In this document: positions 26,672-36,405 of the stretch, piece after piece | Layout: each line of letters opens with the position of its first letter | Position numbering within the stretch: position 1 is the first letter of the stretch | Source of the DNA: Dyadobacter psychrotolerans | Lineage (GTDB): Bacteria; Bacteroidota; Bacteroidia; Cytophagales; Spirosomataceae | Assembly: GCF_004349265.1 (NCBI RefSeq) | Contig: NZ_SMFL01000002.1 | Coordinates: forward strand, 310,001-374,000 | Length of the DNA: 64,000 nucleotides | Direction of reading: 5' to 3' | The notes under the pieces: generated by a model | Told to the model about the DNA's origin: nothing | The model's input: the letters and a program-made list of their open reading frames with translations, nothing else | The model's database searches: none | Position numbers and translations under genes: made by a program

Positions 26672-28054
26672 TTAAAAGGGATCGTTCAGCTCACAAACCC
26701 GAATGAGTTTCTTATTGACAAATTCGTCAATTCCCAATTCAGATAATTCACGGCCATAACCAGAACCTTTTGTTCCTCCAAAAGGCAGATCTGCCTGGGT
26801 CCATGTCGGGTGGTTGATAAAGACCATCCCTGTATCAATCTGATCAGCAATCAATTTGCCCCTTTCAATATTCTGGGTAAAAACAGAGCCTCCTAACCCG
26901 AAGGGAGAATCATTAGCCAGATCAATAGCAGCCTGATCATCTTTTACACGGTAAAATGAAGCAACCGGGCCGAATAATTCTTCGTAATAAGCCGGAATTC
27001 CCGGGTGCAGATCCGTCAGAATCGTTGGTGCCATAAAAGCACCAGGTCTGCTCGGACGTTTGCCACCCAGTAAAACCGTTGCTCCCGCATCCACAGATCT
27101 TTGCACCTGGTCTGCCAGCGCAACAGCGGCTTCTTCACTGCTTAATGGTCCCAATTGCGTGGCAGCATCCATCGGATCGCCCACAATCAGATTAGCCATT
27201 TTATCTTTGAATTTTGTGATGAACTCATCTGCAACAGACTCGATCGCAATAAACCGTTTGGCAGCCACACAGCATTCGCCGTTGTTATTGATCCGTCCGA
27301 CAACCGCCCATTCAACCGCTTTGTCAATGTCTGCATCTTCCAAAATGATAAAGGCATCACTTCCTCCTAATTCAAGAACCGATTTTTTTAGGTTTTTTCC
27401 GGCTTCTGATGCCAAACTGGCACCTGCTGCTTCGCTTCCTGTGAGTGAAACACCCTTGATACGTTTGTCCGATACGAGCATGGATGCACGTTTACCGGAA
27501 ATCAACAAGTTGGTATAAATACCTTTTGGCGCACCGGCTTCTTTAAACAGAACTTCGATGGCCATTGCGCATTGTGGAACGATGGAAGCGTGTTTTACAA
27601 GTACGGTATTGCCAACCATGATATTAGGAGCTGCAAACCGGGCAACCTGATAAAATGGGAAATTCCAGGGTTCAACACCCAGTAAAACACCAATGGGGCT
27701 GTAACGGATAAATGCTTTTCCAAACTCAGGCGCAAGCGGTTTGTCGGCCAGGAACCTTGCACCATTATCAGCATAGTAATCCAGAATATCGGCACTTAGA
27801 TTGATCTCGCCTTCAGCCTGTGAAATAAGTTTGCCCATTTCCATGGTAATCAACCTGGCCAGGTATTGTTTTTGGTCCCGCATCAGCTTGGCTACTGTGT
27901 GGAGTAGACCGGCACGCTGTTCGTAGTTGGTTTGTTTCCATGTTGCAAAAGCAGAAACAGCTCCTGAAATGGCTTCATCTACCTGAAAAACACTCATTTC
28001 TTCGAATGATTTAAGGAGCTCGTTTGTATTTGGGTCAACTGTTTGAATGGCCAT
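26672..28054 (-). CDS. NAD(P)-dependent succinate-semialdehyde dehydrogenase family
   Basis: A 460-residue aldehyde dehydrogenase. Key residues are visible: the EPWNFPFYQ substrate loop, catalytic base E228 in LELGGSDAF, and nucleophile C262 in NNNGECC, where the usual Gln of GQxC is Glu. The end contains the family's GGTKGSGYGRELSELGI motif. It fits the short NAD-dependent succinate-semialdehyde dehydrogenases that feed succinate into the TCA cycle, for example from GABA. No transaminase gene adjoins it, so the true aldehyde substrate is uncertain. A role in detoxifying reactive aldehydes under stress is possible. Confidence 0.9.
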   Translation of the reverse strand: MAIQTVDPNTNELLKSFEEMSVFQVDEAISGAVSAFATWKQTNYEQRAGLLHTVAKLMRDQKQYLARLITMEMGKLISQAEGEINLSADILDYYADNGARFLADKPLAPEFGKAFIRYSPIGVLLGVEPWNFPFYQVARFAAPNIMVGNTVLVKHASIVPQCAMAIEVLFKEAGAPKGIYTNLLISGKRASMLVSDKRIKGVSLTGSEAAGASLASEAGKNLKKSVLELGGSDAFIILEDADIDKAVEWAVVGRINNNGECCVAAKRFIAIESVADEFITKFKDKMANLIVGDPMDAATQLGPLSSEEAAVALADQVQRSVDAGATVLLGGKRPSRPGAFMAPTILTDLHPGIPAYYEELFGPVASFYRVKDDQAAIDLANDSPFGLGGSVFTQNIERGKLIADQIDTGMVFINHPTWTQADLPFGGTKGSGYGRELSELGIDEFVNKKLIRVCELNDPF

Positions 28055-28129
28055 AATTGGTGGTTTGTTAAAATTTATATTGATTTAGCTTGCTGATGAA
28101 TTCGGGGAGGAGGAGCAAATGTTTTAGTA

Positions 28130-28807
28130 TCAGTTTTTGTCAAATAACAGGAAGAAATGCGTTCCTGAACCCAGCTGTGATTCCACATGTACCGTTACAT
28201 GATTTGATTCGAGAATATCGTAAGTAGCCGCCAACCCAATCCCCATGCCGCCGGGCCGGCTTGTGAAATTGGCGTTAAAAATGTTTTTAAGATTTTTTTC
28301 GCTTATACCGCAGCCGTTGTCCTCGATCTGTACGACGTATTTATCGGCAATGGACATCGTGACCACTTTCAACTCCCGATACTGCGAATCCATTGCCTCA
28401 ATCGCATTTACGATAATATTGGTCAGGGCAATTTTCATTTTCGGGCGGTTTAAAGCAACAATACAGTCTGTTGGATCATATTCTTTACACACCATGATGT
28501 TATTCAGCAGAATTCTGTCTTTAGCCATTTCAACAACTTCATCCAGCAGGTGGTGAAGAGACTGGTTTGCCATCTGCGTTTCATCCAAACTGCGATTTTT
28601 GACCATTTCATTAACCAGCTCGTTGATCCTTTCCGAGCTGCGTTTGATGATATCGACATACATTTTCAGCTCCTCATCCTGATGATCTGCAAGCATCAGT
28701 GTCAGCGACAAATCAATTGTTGCCAGTGGATTACGAATTTCATGTGCCAGTGTGGCCGTGAAATCACAAGCCACAGGTACGTCGAATAATGGATTGAATG
28801 GATTCAT
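28130..28807 (-). CDS. soluble histidine kinase without sensor domain
   Basis: A 225-residue histidine kinase consisting only of HisKA and HATPase_c. The phospho-acceptor is H22 in LAHEIRNPLAT. The ATPase domain has the N box LTNIIVNAIEAM, the G1 box IEDNGCGIS and G2 GGMGIGLAATYDIL. There is no membrane span, PAS or GAF domain and no adjacent response regulator. Its partner may be the stand-alone receiver at 8183 or one encoded elsewhere. Operator-like site B and a -7 element lie just upstream. Confidence 0.9.
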   Translation of the reverse strand: MNPFNPLFDVPVACDFTATLAHEIRNPLATIDLSLTLMLADHQDEELKMYVDIIKRSSERINELVNEMVKNRSLDETQMANQSLHHLLDEVVEMAKDRILLNNIMVCKEYDPTDCIVALNRPKMKIALTNIIVNAIEAMDSQYRELKVVTMSIADKYVVQIEDNGCGISEKNLKNIFNANFTSRPGGMGIGLAATYDILESNHVTVHVESQLGSGTHFFLLFDKN

Positions 28808-28839
28808 GAGTTGAGATTATTTAGGCAAGATCCTGTCAG

Positions 28840-28908
28840 CAAAGGTGTATGTATTCCAACGGGTAAGTTTATACGCGAAGAGGGAATTGTTACATGAATC
28901 ACAGATTT
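28840..28908 (-). promoter_or_regulatory. candidate operator B plus -7 element for the histidine kinase gene
   Basis: On the minus strand, 28889-28908 reads AAATCTGTGATTCATGTAAC (consensus AAA-N2-TGTRA-N4-TGYAAC). It is followed after exactly 41 bp by CACCTTTG (28840-28847), a -7-like octamer, and the kinase start codon lies about 33 bp further on. An element about 50-70 bp upstream of the start point is where an activator would sit. Confidence 0.6.
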
Positions 28909-28920
28909 GAAAGCGAATGG

Positions 28921-29319
28921 TTATTCGCTCGTTTTACCATCAAATTTTTCTTCGTTTGATTCCGCCTCTTCCTTCGTGGCTTTGACGATTTTATCATGAT
29001 GATTAGGCGGGCCGTAAATCGTGTACATTTTTAATTCAGCAGAGCTGTCGGTATTTATAATATTGTGCTTTGCCCCCGCAGGTACCAGCACCACGTCACC
29101 CCCTTTCACCTCATATGCATGTTCGTCAATAACGCATTTGCCCGTACCACTTTCAAACCGGAAAAACTGATCATTTTTTTTATGAATTTCAGCTCCGATG
29201 TTTTCACCTGCTTTCAAACTCATTAACACCAATTGGAGGTGTTCGCCGGTATACAGGACTTTTCTGAAATTGTTATTTTCCTGTGTGTCCTTTTCGATAT
29301 TACTATGAAATCCTTTCAT
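28921..29319 (-). CDS. cupin-domain protein
   Basis: A 132-residue single-domain cupin. The two cupin motifs are visible: IGAEIHKKNDQFFRFESGTG with a metal-binding His/Glu pattern, and GDVVLVPAGAKHNIINTD. Small cupins of this type are often of unknown substrate. It lies upstream of the histidine-kinase gene and downstream of a broken DJ-1/PfpI gene on the same strand. It is not closely related to the two paralogous cupins at 31.0 and 37.6 kb. Confidence 0.85.
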   Translation of the reverse strand: MKGFHSNIEKDTQENNNFRKVLYTGEHLQLVLMSLKAGENIGAEIHKKNDQFFRFESGTGKCVIDEHAYEVKGGDVVLVPAGAKHNIINTDSSAELKMYTIYGPPNHHDKIVKATKEEAESNEEKFDGKTSE

Positions 29320-29381
29320 TTGGATATTTAGTTTTAGATTTGAATTTTTAATCAGGGATTTGATCTGGTTTGAAAAATTTA

Positions 29382-29845
29382 TTATTCCCCAAGTTCAAGT
29401 TCCTGATTTTTCAGCGCGTTTGACATCGTCATTGCTGACAAAAGCATTTGGGCCGTCGCCTGCGATGACGCTGGATTTTGCCCGGTAATCAGCAGACCAT
29501 CCTGCACGGTATGCACGCCCCAATCTGCACCATTACTGTAATTTGCACCCAGTCTCTTTAGCTCGGTTTCCAATGAAAACGGAACAATGTCTGCAAGGTT
29601 AACTGCTATTTCTTCGGTATTAGAAAAGCCTGTGAGGTTTTTTCCTTGTACCAGCGGCAGGCCAACGGACGTTTTAACATTTATCAAGGCAGCAGGACCG
29701 TGACATACAAAAGCAATAGGTTTTTGATGATTGTAAAAATCTTCGATCAGCTGGATTGAGTTTTTGTCAACCGCTTAATCCCACAAAGGTCCATGCTGGT
29801 AATGCCCAGTTCACTATGGGATGTCAATACGATCAGTATTTTCAT
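29382..29845 (-). pseudogene. DJ-1/PfpI family protein, internally deleted and frameshifted
   Basis: The N-terminus MKILIVLTSHSELG (from 29845) is a standard start for type-1 glutamine amidotransferase-like/DJ-1 proteins. It is then joined out of frame to a later part of the same family (HGPLWD, then NSIQLIEDFYNHQ and FVCHGPAAL with the nucleophile Cys), so the middle of the protein is missing (by estimate 80-90 residues). In addition, the codon after HGPLWD is TAA where the family has Leu. The C-terminal frame then runs intact to 29382. A deletion, a frameshift and a nonsense codon together make this a dead gene. Confidence 0.85.
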
Positions 29846-30202
29846 TGGTTGTATTTTTAAAATGTTTGTTATCTTTTTTGATCTCGAACCGCGTGCGAAA
29901 AGATTGGGATGATACTTTGCAAAGGTTTGATATTTAAAAGCCGGGAGTATTATATCTGGTATGGAAAGAATTGCATAAATCACTGCTTTCTTTTGATGGT
30001 TTCTTTAAGTTTTCTGGCCGGAAGTGCTAATCAGTAAACTATGTAAGAATCAGGCATTAACATACAACACTTTTTCTTTTGATATCTGCGACTTTTACTG
30101 GAAGTGGACTTCTGTTATCACCGTAAAAAAACAGTTACGGAAATCCTGAAATTGAAAAAATATTTAATAATGATCATCTCCCTGACTTTTAAAATCAGTA
30201 CA
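29846..30202. other. intergenic, promoter region only
   Basis: A 357-bp AT-rich gap between the divergent DJ-1 remnant and a small membrane-protein gene. No coding frame is supported. A half match to the island element (AAACTATGTAAGAATCAGG, with TGTAA but no second TGYAAC) lies about 170 bp before the membrane-protein start. Confidence 0.45.
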
Positions 30203-30655
30203 ATGAAATTATCCAATAAACAAAATTTGCTCATTTCTCTCCTGGGTTTTCTTAGCTTGGGCGCTATGTTCGGCGGAGGCGTACTGATCATTTCCCCAAC
30301 CGGCAAATTGATTGGTATGCCATTGTCGATCCTGGCTGCTTCTCCGTTTCATGATTTTTTGATACCAGGTATCCTGTTATTTATCGTGCTGGGTATCTTT
30401 CCTATGCTATTGATCTTTGCGTTGTCAGGAAAAGTCGAAAGTCCACTTGCAGAACGTTTCAATATCTTTCAGGATATGATATGGTCATGGAGTTTTTGCA
30501 TCTATCAGGCCTTTGCGCTGATCATCTGGATCCAGCTTGAAATGGTGTTCTTACATGCCGTGCACTGGCTGCATACCTTTTATATGTTTTATGCAATTGT
30601 GATGCTTTTGGTGGCGCTGCTGCCGCAGGTGAGGGATTTGTATAAAAATAGATAA
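30203..30655 (+). CDS. small membrane protein, unknown
   Basis: A 150-residue protein with four hydrophobic segments (about 8-35, 45-72, 88-108 and 118-142). It starts at MKLSNKQNLLISLLGF. Segments such as SPFHDFLIPGILLF and PLAERFNIFQDMIWSW appear in uncharacterised Bacteroidota membrane proteins. The ATG at 30203 is preferred over a TTG at 30104, which would add a poorly hydrophobic basic leader. Confidence 0.7.
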   Translation: MKLSNKQNLLISLLGFLSLGAMFGGGVLIISPTGKLIGMPLSILAASPFHDFLIPGILLFIVLGIFPMLLIFALSGKVESPLAERFNIFQDMIWSWSFCIYQAFALIIWIQLEMVFLHAVHWLHTFYMFYAIVMLLVALLPQVRDLYKNR

Positions 30656-30817
30656 CATCAAATGGTCTGTACGTCACGACCAATGGAACCTTATTTCAAA
30701 GCCCAGCTCTGCATTAAGTTTCCTAAGTTCTCACCGTTGTTTTTTCTTCTGCTTTTCGGATTGGCTTGCTGGGCCAATTACTCCATGGCCATGGATAATC
30801 CTGCTTCAATATGAGCA

Positions 30818-30997
30818 TCAGTTGGAATACCTTCTCCAATCCAAAACACTACCCACCCCAGGAGTCTGGACGATACCCAATAAGGCAAATCGTTTGTTAC
30901 AAGTCGCGCTTGCTTTCATCCATAGCGATAAGCACTTCCCATTGACCATTATAGCATGTGCTGTGTAAGCCCGAGTGTTCTGTTCTTTGTCATTCAT
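30818..30997 (-). CDS. small ORF coupled to cupin 1, possibly decayed
   Basis: A 59-residue frame starting MNDKEQNTRAYTAHAIM. Its ATG overlaps the cupin stop by 8 bp, exactly as acetate kinase overlaps the second cupin at 37.6 kb, so it is probably translated by coupling. The protein resembles no family I recognise. Other frames downstream of it (to about 30660) contain protein-like pieces interrupted by stops, so this may be the start of a decayed longer gene. Confidence 0.35.
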   Translation of the reverse strand: MNDKEQNTRAYTAHAIMVNGKCLSLWMKASATCNKRFALLGIVQTPGVGSVLDWRRYSN

Positions 30998-31355
30998 ATC
31001 CACTTTTGATTACCGTTGAAATCATTTTGAACTGCTCTTCGGCAGAAAAGGAATTTGATTGGTGAGCAGGGATAATGATCCCTTCGCCAAGTTTAAGCTT
31101 GTGGATTTTTCCATCGATGGTGATATCCGCTTTCCCGTCAATGATTTGAATATATGTATCAAAAGCAGAATACTTCTGGGCCAATTCTTCACCTGCGGCA
31201 AAAGAAGAAACTGTGATGTTTCCTGTTGTCTTTTTTATAATTGTCCTGCTTACTACGGCATGAGGCATGTACTCGATGATTTCAACAATAAAGTGAGCCA
31301 TTTCTTTCTCCATTTCTGAACCACGCGCTTGTTCACTTTTATCTTTGCTATTCAT
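30990..31355 (-). CDS. cupin-domain protein, paralogue 1
   Basis: A 121-residue cupin. It is about three-quarters identical by eye to the cupin at 37598-37951, from KTTGNITVSSF through KLKLGEGIIIPAH to the shared ending [16 protein letters not shown] second Met at residue 15 (MEKEMAHFIVEII) matches the shared block and may be the real start. The second cupin precedes acetate kinase; this copy precedes only a small unrecognised frame. CACCTTTAT, similar to the island -7 elements, lies upstream on the minus strand, but no operator-like 20-mer does. Confidence 0.85.
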   Translation of the reverse strand: MNSKDKSEQARGSEMEKEMAHFIVEIIEYMPHAVVSRTIIKKTTGNITVSSFAAGEELAQKYSAFDTYIQIIDGKADITIDGKIHKLKLGEGIIIPAHQSNSFSAEEQFKMISTVIKSGYE

Positions 31356-31461
31356 GAGTTGACTTTAAATTGGAATATGATATAACCGCTGTATGATCCA
31401 TTGTTTGTCCGCAAATTCAGAATGAACAATTTACACGTTCCGTATTTGCATAAAGGTGACA

Positions 31462-31647
31462 TTATTTTTGCTTGTAATTGTATGAATGCATCATTGAAAG
31501 TTGATACGCACCACTAATTTGTTTGAACCATGTAGTTGTAAACAGTTTGAATTCCGCATCCGGTGCAGCTGGTACAAGGTGCAGATAAACTCGTTCCGTG
31601 AAAACATCCAGGTGCCATTTGAAAACGAGCTGATTTTCTGGCAGCAT
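31462..31647 (-). CDS. hypothetical 61-residue protein, possibly a fragment
   Basis: A frame beginning MLPENQLVFKWHLDVF and containing VYLHLVPAAPDAEF and LFTTTWFKQISGAY. It reads like genuine protein, with an aromatic-rich core, but no family is recognised and the length is short. It lies among other broken genes, so it may be a fragment. Confidence 0.3.
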   Translation of the reverse strand: MLPENQLVFKWHLDVFTERVYLHLVPAAPDAEFKLFTTTWFKQISGAYQLSMMHSYNYKQK

Positions 31648-31749
31648 GACGTTGGGAGATTTTAACGGGGGGATTTTTGATTTTGAGGGTTTATCAACAG
31701 TCTGATATAAGACCGTGAGATGATTAGGGTATTTGCTGAATAATGTCTT

Positions 31750-32096
31750 TCAAATTTCAATATCCATTTTTCGTAACAAGTCGTTCTCTACCGTGTAGAT
31801 GTGTTCTACTTCTCCATCAAAGATCAGATTTCCCTGCAAGTCCTTGACAATCTGGTGGACAGTTACTTCAAATGTTCCGTCTGGTCTCTGATCAAACGCG
31901 ACCGGTTCAACGGTAGGGTTTATTTCCGTCCATTGCCTTGTCCAATACGCCCTTATTTCATCATGCCCGCTCACATAACCACCTTCAAAAGCCTTTACTC
32001 CACGTTTTCATGAAACGTCGGAAGTGCCGTATCAATGTCTTTTGAATTAAAAGCGGGATAGGCTTTTTGGATTAGGTTTTTGAAATGGGTGGGCAT
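31750..32096 (-). pseudogene. NTF2-like/SnoaL-type protein with frameshift
   Basis: The N-terminal piece starts at 32096 (MPTHFKNLIQKAYPAFNS) and runs through DTALPTFHENVE to a stop. The rest continues in another frame as KAFEGGYVSGHDEIR and then AYWTRQWTEINPTVEPV to 31750. Together these make a normal NTF2-like (SnoaL) protein of about 110 residues; a small indel at about 31990-32000 breaks it. The downstream frame alone lacks the first helix and would probably not fold. Confidence 0.75.
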
Positions 32097-32530
32097 GGGT
32101 GTTGGGTTTTTGGAGTGGTTTTAATTTTGCTTATAACCATTTTTGGGCTTGCTACTGTGCTAGAATTTATATTCGTCCAGTCTCAATACTAAAGGGCAAT
32201 AGAACTGCTGATGATGAAGGTGAAAATTTGAGCTGAATAAAATTTCGCATGATAAATAAGTTGCTGATATAAAACAAGATATAAGATTTATTCGTCTGCC
32301 AGTATAGCAGCAAAGCCCTCATGTACGCCGCCGTGTCTAAACCGTTGCGCATTCTTAAACCATCAAGCCCAGTAGTAGTTTGTAAAGGAATTTGTTCATA
32401 GTAAATTAGTTGAATTTATATTCATTTTATAAAATCAAAATTATGTCCAGATGGCTGATGTCAACCCTGCAACTTGTTTATTACGCAGTTTCTGAACCAT
32501 AGCTCCCAGTTTAATGTCCTAAAATCCTAT
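32097..32530. other. 434-bp interval, no supported gene
   Basis: AT-rich sequence with short frames only. A minus-strand frame of 61 codons at 32167-32352 has no recognisable domain. Given the broken genes on both sides, this is probably eroded sequence. Confidence 0.45.
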
Positions 32531-32998
32531 TCATACCTCAACTCTTACCAGCAAATTACGATAATCATATTTTCGATAATCGTTACTTCTTTCTTTCTCT
32601 TTGTTAATTTCAATCAACTCATTTTTGACTTCAATCCTTAACCAATATTCCGGATCTAAATTTGAGAATTAACTCAACTTCAATACGATGCTTGCATTTA
32701 GTTTTCTTTCTCCAACCAGATACTTATGAAGATAACTATCCTTCATTTCAAACAAATTAGCTAGCTTCTTTTGGGTTACGTTAAACGTTTTAAGGTATAA
32801 TTTGACAAAGTCCAAAACCCTTAGTCTGTCAGATATACTTTTAGATTCAATATAGTCTTCAATTCTGTATTGTATGGCCAACAATTCAGTTCTTAACTTT
32901 TGCTCATGGGATTGATTTTCAGAGTGACCAGTTATGAATTCTTTTAAAGAGGTCCTTTTGTCATCAATCCAAATTTCAGTTAATTCGTTACTTTTCAT
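32531..32998 (-). pseudogene. XRE/HigA-like antitoxin gene with in-frame stop
   Basis: The gene starts MKSNELTEIWIDDKRTSL and runs to a helix-turn-helix of the XRE type (NVTQKKLANLFEMKDSYLHK, then GERKLNASIVLKLS). A TAA at 32669-32671 then stops it after 109 residues. The same frame continues intact beyond it as FSNLDPEYWLRIEVKNELIE and on to 32531, which is the normal C-terminal part of this family. A single-base change probably made the stop. No toxin gene is seen beside it. The truncated product could still bind DNA, so it may not be fully dead. Confidence 0.75.
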
Positions 32999-33151
32999 AC
33001 TGTTTAGTTTCCTATTAAGTTATCTAATTAGATAATAGTTGCCAAATTCACTGGAATTTTTTTTACAAAAATTACTTGTGTGGTAGGCCAGACAAAAAAT
33101 GAAGAACCCAACCAGAATTCTCCAAATGCCATTTTTGTACTAATACTTATT

Positions 33152-33985
33152 CTAAATCTTATTAAAAACCAACAAAGGCACGACTGGATGATAAGAAAAC
33201 TCTGCAGATTTACTCGATAAAAATATTTTCTCAAACAGACTCCTGTGATGCTCTGTAAACATCACCAGCATAGAAGGCTTCGTACGGGCGACGGCTGCTT
33301 CGATATGCGAAACCAGACTTTCGGCAGGTTCAAAAAACTTGATGTCCAGCTTCATGTGCAGGTGATCTGACTTTTTTGTTGCCTGTTCAATCTTTTCAGG
33401 ATCAATATGAGTTTCCAGAAAAGTGGTGAAGTGAAGCAGTTGTACTTCGGCATTGATAGGGGCGGCAAATGCGGCTACGGTTTCCAGTTCTTTATCCAGA
33501 TTTGCAAGATCGGAAGCATACAAAATACTTGTGATCTTTTTGGACTTATAAGTATAAGGCACAGCGATGACGGGTATTTCTGAATTGTTGATCAGGTTGG
33601 CTGTGTTGGTGCCAAGTAGTCTTTGTAGTTTGCCTGCTCCTCGGGTGCTGATGCATATAAAATCAAAATGATGGTCAGTAGCATATTCCATGATATTACT
33701 TTGCGCAAAAAACGAACTCTTAATCACACATTTGTCGTGTTCCGGTTTAATTCCAAGCTCCTGATACACTTTTCCAACAAACAGATCCAGCTTCTGCCGA
33801 ACCTTTGCAGCTTCTGATTTTTCATAGTCTTTTATCCGGGCTGCCGTCCAGGTTGTGGGCGACATAATGTTGTAGGAATGGAAAAAAGTGAGCGCAAAAT
33901 TACTTTGTGAAGCCAATTGAATGGCAAACCGAAGGCCTGCTTTTGAGTCTGCGGAAAAATCGGTAGTAACGAGTATTTTTTTCAT
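33152..33985 (-). CDS. universal stress protein (tandem-domain)
   Basis: A 277-residue universal stress protein with two Usp-like halves. The first starts KKILVTTDFSADSKAGLRFA and contains CISTRGAGKLQRLLGTNTAN, an ATP-loop-like G-rich motif. The second (about 150-277) is more divergent. It is the last gene of the cupin-acetate kinase-phosphoketolase operon, 9 bp after the phosphoketolase. USPs bind adenine nucleotides and are induced by starvation, oxygen limitation and other stress. Confidence 0.9.
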   Translation of the reverse strand: MKKILVTTDFSADSKAGLRFAIQLASQSNFALTFFHSYNIMSPTTWTAARIKDYEKSEAAKVRQKLDLFVGKVYQELGIKPEHDKCVIKSSFFAQSNIMEYATDHHFDFICISTRGAGKLQRLLGTNTANLINNSEIPVIAVPYTYKSKKITSILYASDLANLDKELETVAAFAAPINAEVQLLHFTTFLETHIDPEKIEQATKKSDHLHMKLDIKFFEPAESLVSHIEAAVARTKPSMLVMFTEHHRSLFEKIFLSSKSAEFSYHPVVPLLVFNKI

Positions 33986-33994
33986 GATTGTATT

Positions 33995-36400
33995 TTACAC
34001 AAGATTTGTTGACGGGCTTAGATTCCATTTCCAGTTCAAAATTTCGGGCATGTCTTCACCGTGACTTTCAATGTAAGCTTTGTGATCGAGCAATTTATCA
34101 CGCAGATATTGTTTGGTATAAGCGCCTTTGGCGCCCAGGCCAGGCAGACGGTCAATCACATCACTCACCAAATGGAACCTGTCCAGGTCATTGAGCACCA
34201 CCATATCAAACGGTGTCGTGGTTGTGCCTTCTCCTTTGTATCCTCGTACGTGCAGGTTTTTGTGATTTGTCCGGCGGTAAGTGAGACGGTGGATCAGCAG
34301 CGGATATCCATGAAAGGCAAAAATAATGGGTTTGTCTTTGGTGAAAAGTATGTCGAAATCTTTGTCATTTAAGCCATGAGGATGTTCGCTTTCAGGCTGG
34401 AGTGTCATCAAATCCACTACATTAATTACCCGTACTTTCAGTTCTGGTAATTGTTCCCTGAGAATCTGAACGGCAGCAATTGTTTCCAGTGTGGGCACAT
34501 CTCCGGCGCAGGCCATCACCACATCGGGTTCAAAACCTTCATCATTACTTGCCCATTTCCAGATACCCAGTCCGGCCGTGCAATGTTTGATCGCAGCATC
34601 CATATCCAGCCACTGCATTTCAGGCTGTTTGCCGGCAACAATTACGTTGATATAGTCCCGGCTTCTCAAACAATGATCCGTTACGGAGAGCAGCGTATTG
34701 GCATCCGGCGGCAGATAAATACGTACAATTTCCGCTGTTTTGTTGGCCACAACATCCAGAAATCCCGGATCCTGGTGGCTGTTACCATTATGATCCTGCC
34801 TCCATACATGTGAGGTAAGCAAATAATTCAGCGAGGCAATCGGTTTGCGCCAGGGCAGTTTTCTTGAAACTTTCAGCCATTTGGCATGCTGGTTGAACAT
34901 CGAATCCACAATATGAATAAAGGCTTCATAACAGGAGAATAATCCATGTCTGCCCGTCAATAAATATCCTTCCAGCCAGCCCTGACAAAGATGTTCACTC
35001 AATACTTCCATCACCCGGCCATCAGGTGAAAGATGGTTGTCACCCTCAAAAATCTCCGCAGTAGAGGTGCGACCGGTAATATCAAACAAATGAGAAAGGC
35101 GGTTGGAAGCTGTTTCATCAGGACCAAATATCCTGAAATTACGTTCATGCCAGTTTGCTTTCATCACATCTTTCAGAAATTCACCCATGACAGATGTCGC
35201 TTCAGCCGTGATATTTCCGGGAGTTGGAACTGCTACTGCATGATCTTTAAAATCGGGCATCTTCAAGTTTATAAGTAGCGATCCGCCGTTGGCACTTGGA
35301 TTTGCGCCCATCCGCCTGTTTTCTTTCGGTGCCAGTTCCGCGAGTTCAGGTATCAGTTTTCCATTTTCGTCAAAAAGCAGTTCGGGTTTGTAGCTTTTCA
35401 TCCAGGTTTCAAGCATTTGCACATGCTCAGGTTTGGTGGCTAGTTCCGCCAATGGCACCTGGTGCGCACGCCATGTTCCTTCAATTTGAAGACCGTCTAC
35501 AACTTTTGGCCCCGTCCAGCCTTTTGGTGTCCGGAAAATGATCATGGGCCAGATAGGACGTTTTTTGAAACCATAAACCCGCGCATCACTTTGTATAGCC
35601 CTTATTTCTTCCACAACAATGTCTAGTGTCGCGGCCAGTAATTCATGCATGGTATCGGGGTCATCACCTTCGACAAAATAGGGGTTGTAGCCATGCCCAC
35701 GGAAAAGCTGTTCCAGTTCTTCTTTGGGAATTCTCGCCAGAATAGTAGGATTGGCAATTTTATATCCGTTCAAATGAAGAATCGGAAGTACAGCACCATC
35801 GTGAACAGGATTCAGGAATTTGTTGGAATGCCAGCTTGTAGCCAGTGCCCCGGTTTCTGCTTCTCCGTCGCCGACCACACACGCTGCAATCAGATACGGA
35901 TTGTCAAAAACAGCTCCAAAAGCATGTACCAGCGAATAACCAAGTTCACCACCTTCGTTGATAGAACCAGGTGTTTCCGGCGCTACGTGACTTGGGATGC
36001 CGCCTGGGAAGGAGAACTGTTTGAAAAGTTTTTGCATTCCATTTTCATCCTCACCAATATCTGGATATACTTCACTGTAAGTTCCTTCCAGATAAGTATT
36101 GGCCACTAAGCCGGGCCCGCCATGGCCCGGACCTGTTACGTAAATGATATTCAGATCATACTGCTTGATGACGCGGTTAAGATGGACATATATAAAATTA
36201 AGTCCGGGCGTTGTACCCCAGTGGCCCAGAAGCCTTGGCTTGATATGTTCAAGTGTAAGTTTTTCTTTGAGTAACGGATTGCCATACAGGTATATCTGAC
36301 CGACTGACAAATAATTGGCCGCATGCCAGTATGCATCCATTTTTCTTAACAATTCCGGCGATAAAGTTTTCACTTTAAGATCAGCATCTTGCACTTCCAT
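33995..36400 (-). CDS. xfp: phosphoketolase (xylulose-5-P/fructose-6-P)
   Basis: An 801-residue thiamine-diphosphate enzyme of normal family length. Visible signatures are the N-terminal [20 protein letters not shown], the PGHGGPG stretch, the TPP-binding [19 protein letters not shown], the ALMxGHG-type [13 protein letters not shown], and the C-terminal [16 protein letters not shown]. It splits xylulose-5-phosphate or fructose-6-phosphate with phosphate into acetyl-phosphate plus a sugar phosphate. The adjacent acetate kinase (6 bp upstream) would turn the acetyl-phosphate into acetate and ATP. The sequence does not decide which sugar phosphate is preferred. Its operon is preceded by operator-like site C. 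Confidence 0.95.
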   Translation of the reverse strand: MEVQDADLKVKTLSPELLRKMDAYWHAANYLSVGQIYLYGNPLLKEKLTLEHIKPRLLGHWGTTPGLNFIYVHLNRVIKQYDLNIIYVTGPGHGGPGLVANTYLEGTYSEVYPDIGEDENGMQKLFKQFSFPGGIPSHVAPETPGSINEGGELGYSLVHAFGAVFDNPYLIAACVVGDGEAETGALATSWHSNKFLNPVHDGAVLPILHLNGYKIANPTILARIPKEELEQLFRGHGYNPYFVEGDDPDTMHELLAATLDIVVEEIRAIQSDARVYGFKKRPIWPMIIFRTPKGWTGPKVVDGLQIEGTWRAHQVPLAELATKPEHVQMLETWMKSYKPELLFDENGKLIPELAELAPKENRRMGANPSANGGSLLINLKMPDFKDHAVAVPTPGNITAEATSVMGEFLKDVMKANWHERNFRIFGPDETASNRLSHLFDITGRTSTAEIFEGDNHLSPDGRVMEVLSEHLCQGWLEGYLLTGRHGLFSCYEAFIHIVDSMFNQHAKWLKVSRKLPWRKPIASLNYLLTSHVWRQDHNGNSHQDPGFLDVVANKTAEIVRIYLPPDANTLLSVTDHCLRSRDYINVIVAGKQPEMQWLDMDAAIKHCTAGLGIWKWASNDEGFEPDVVMACAGDVPTLETIAAVQILREQLPELKVRVINVVDLMTLQPESEHPHGLNDKDFDILFTKDKPIIFAFHGYPLLIHRLTYRRTNHKNLHVRGYKGEGTTTTPFDMVVLNDLDRFHLVSDVIDRLPGLGAKGAYTKQYLRDKLLDHKAYIESHGEDMPEILNWKWNLSPSTNLV

Positions 36401-36405
36401 AATTG

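Noticed and set aside
32453..32475. Possible sixth operator site (TGTCA-N4-TGCAAC)
   Set aside because: The first half-site has C where all other sites have G or A, no -7 element follows, and the flanking genes are broken.
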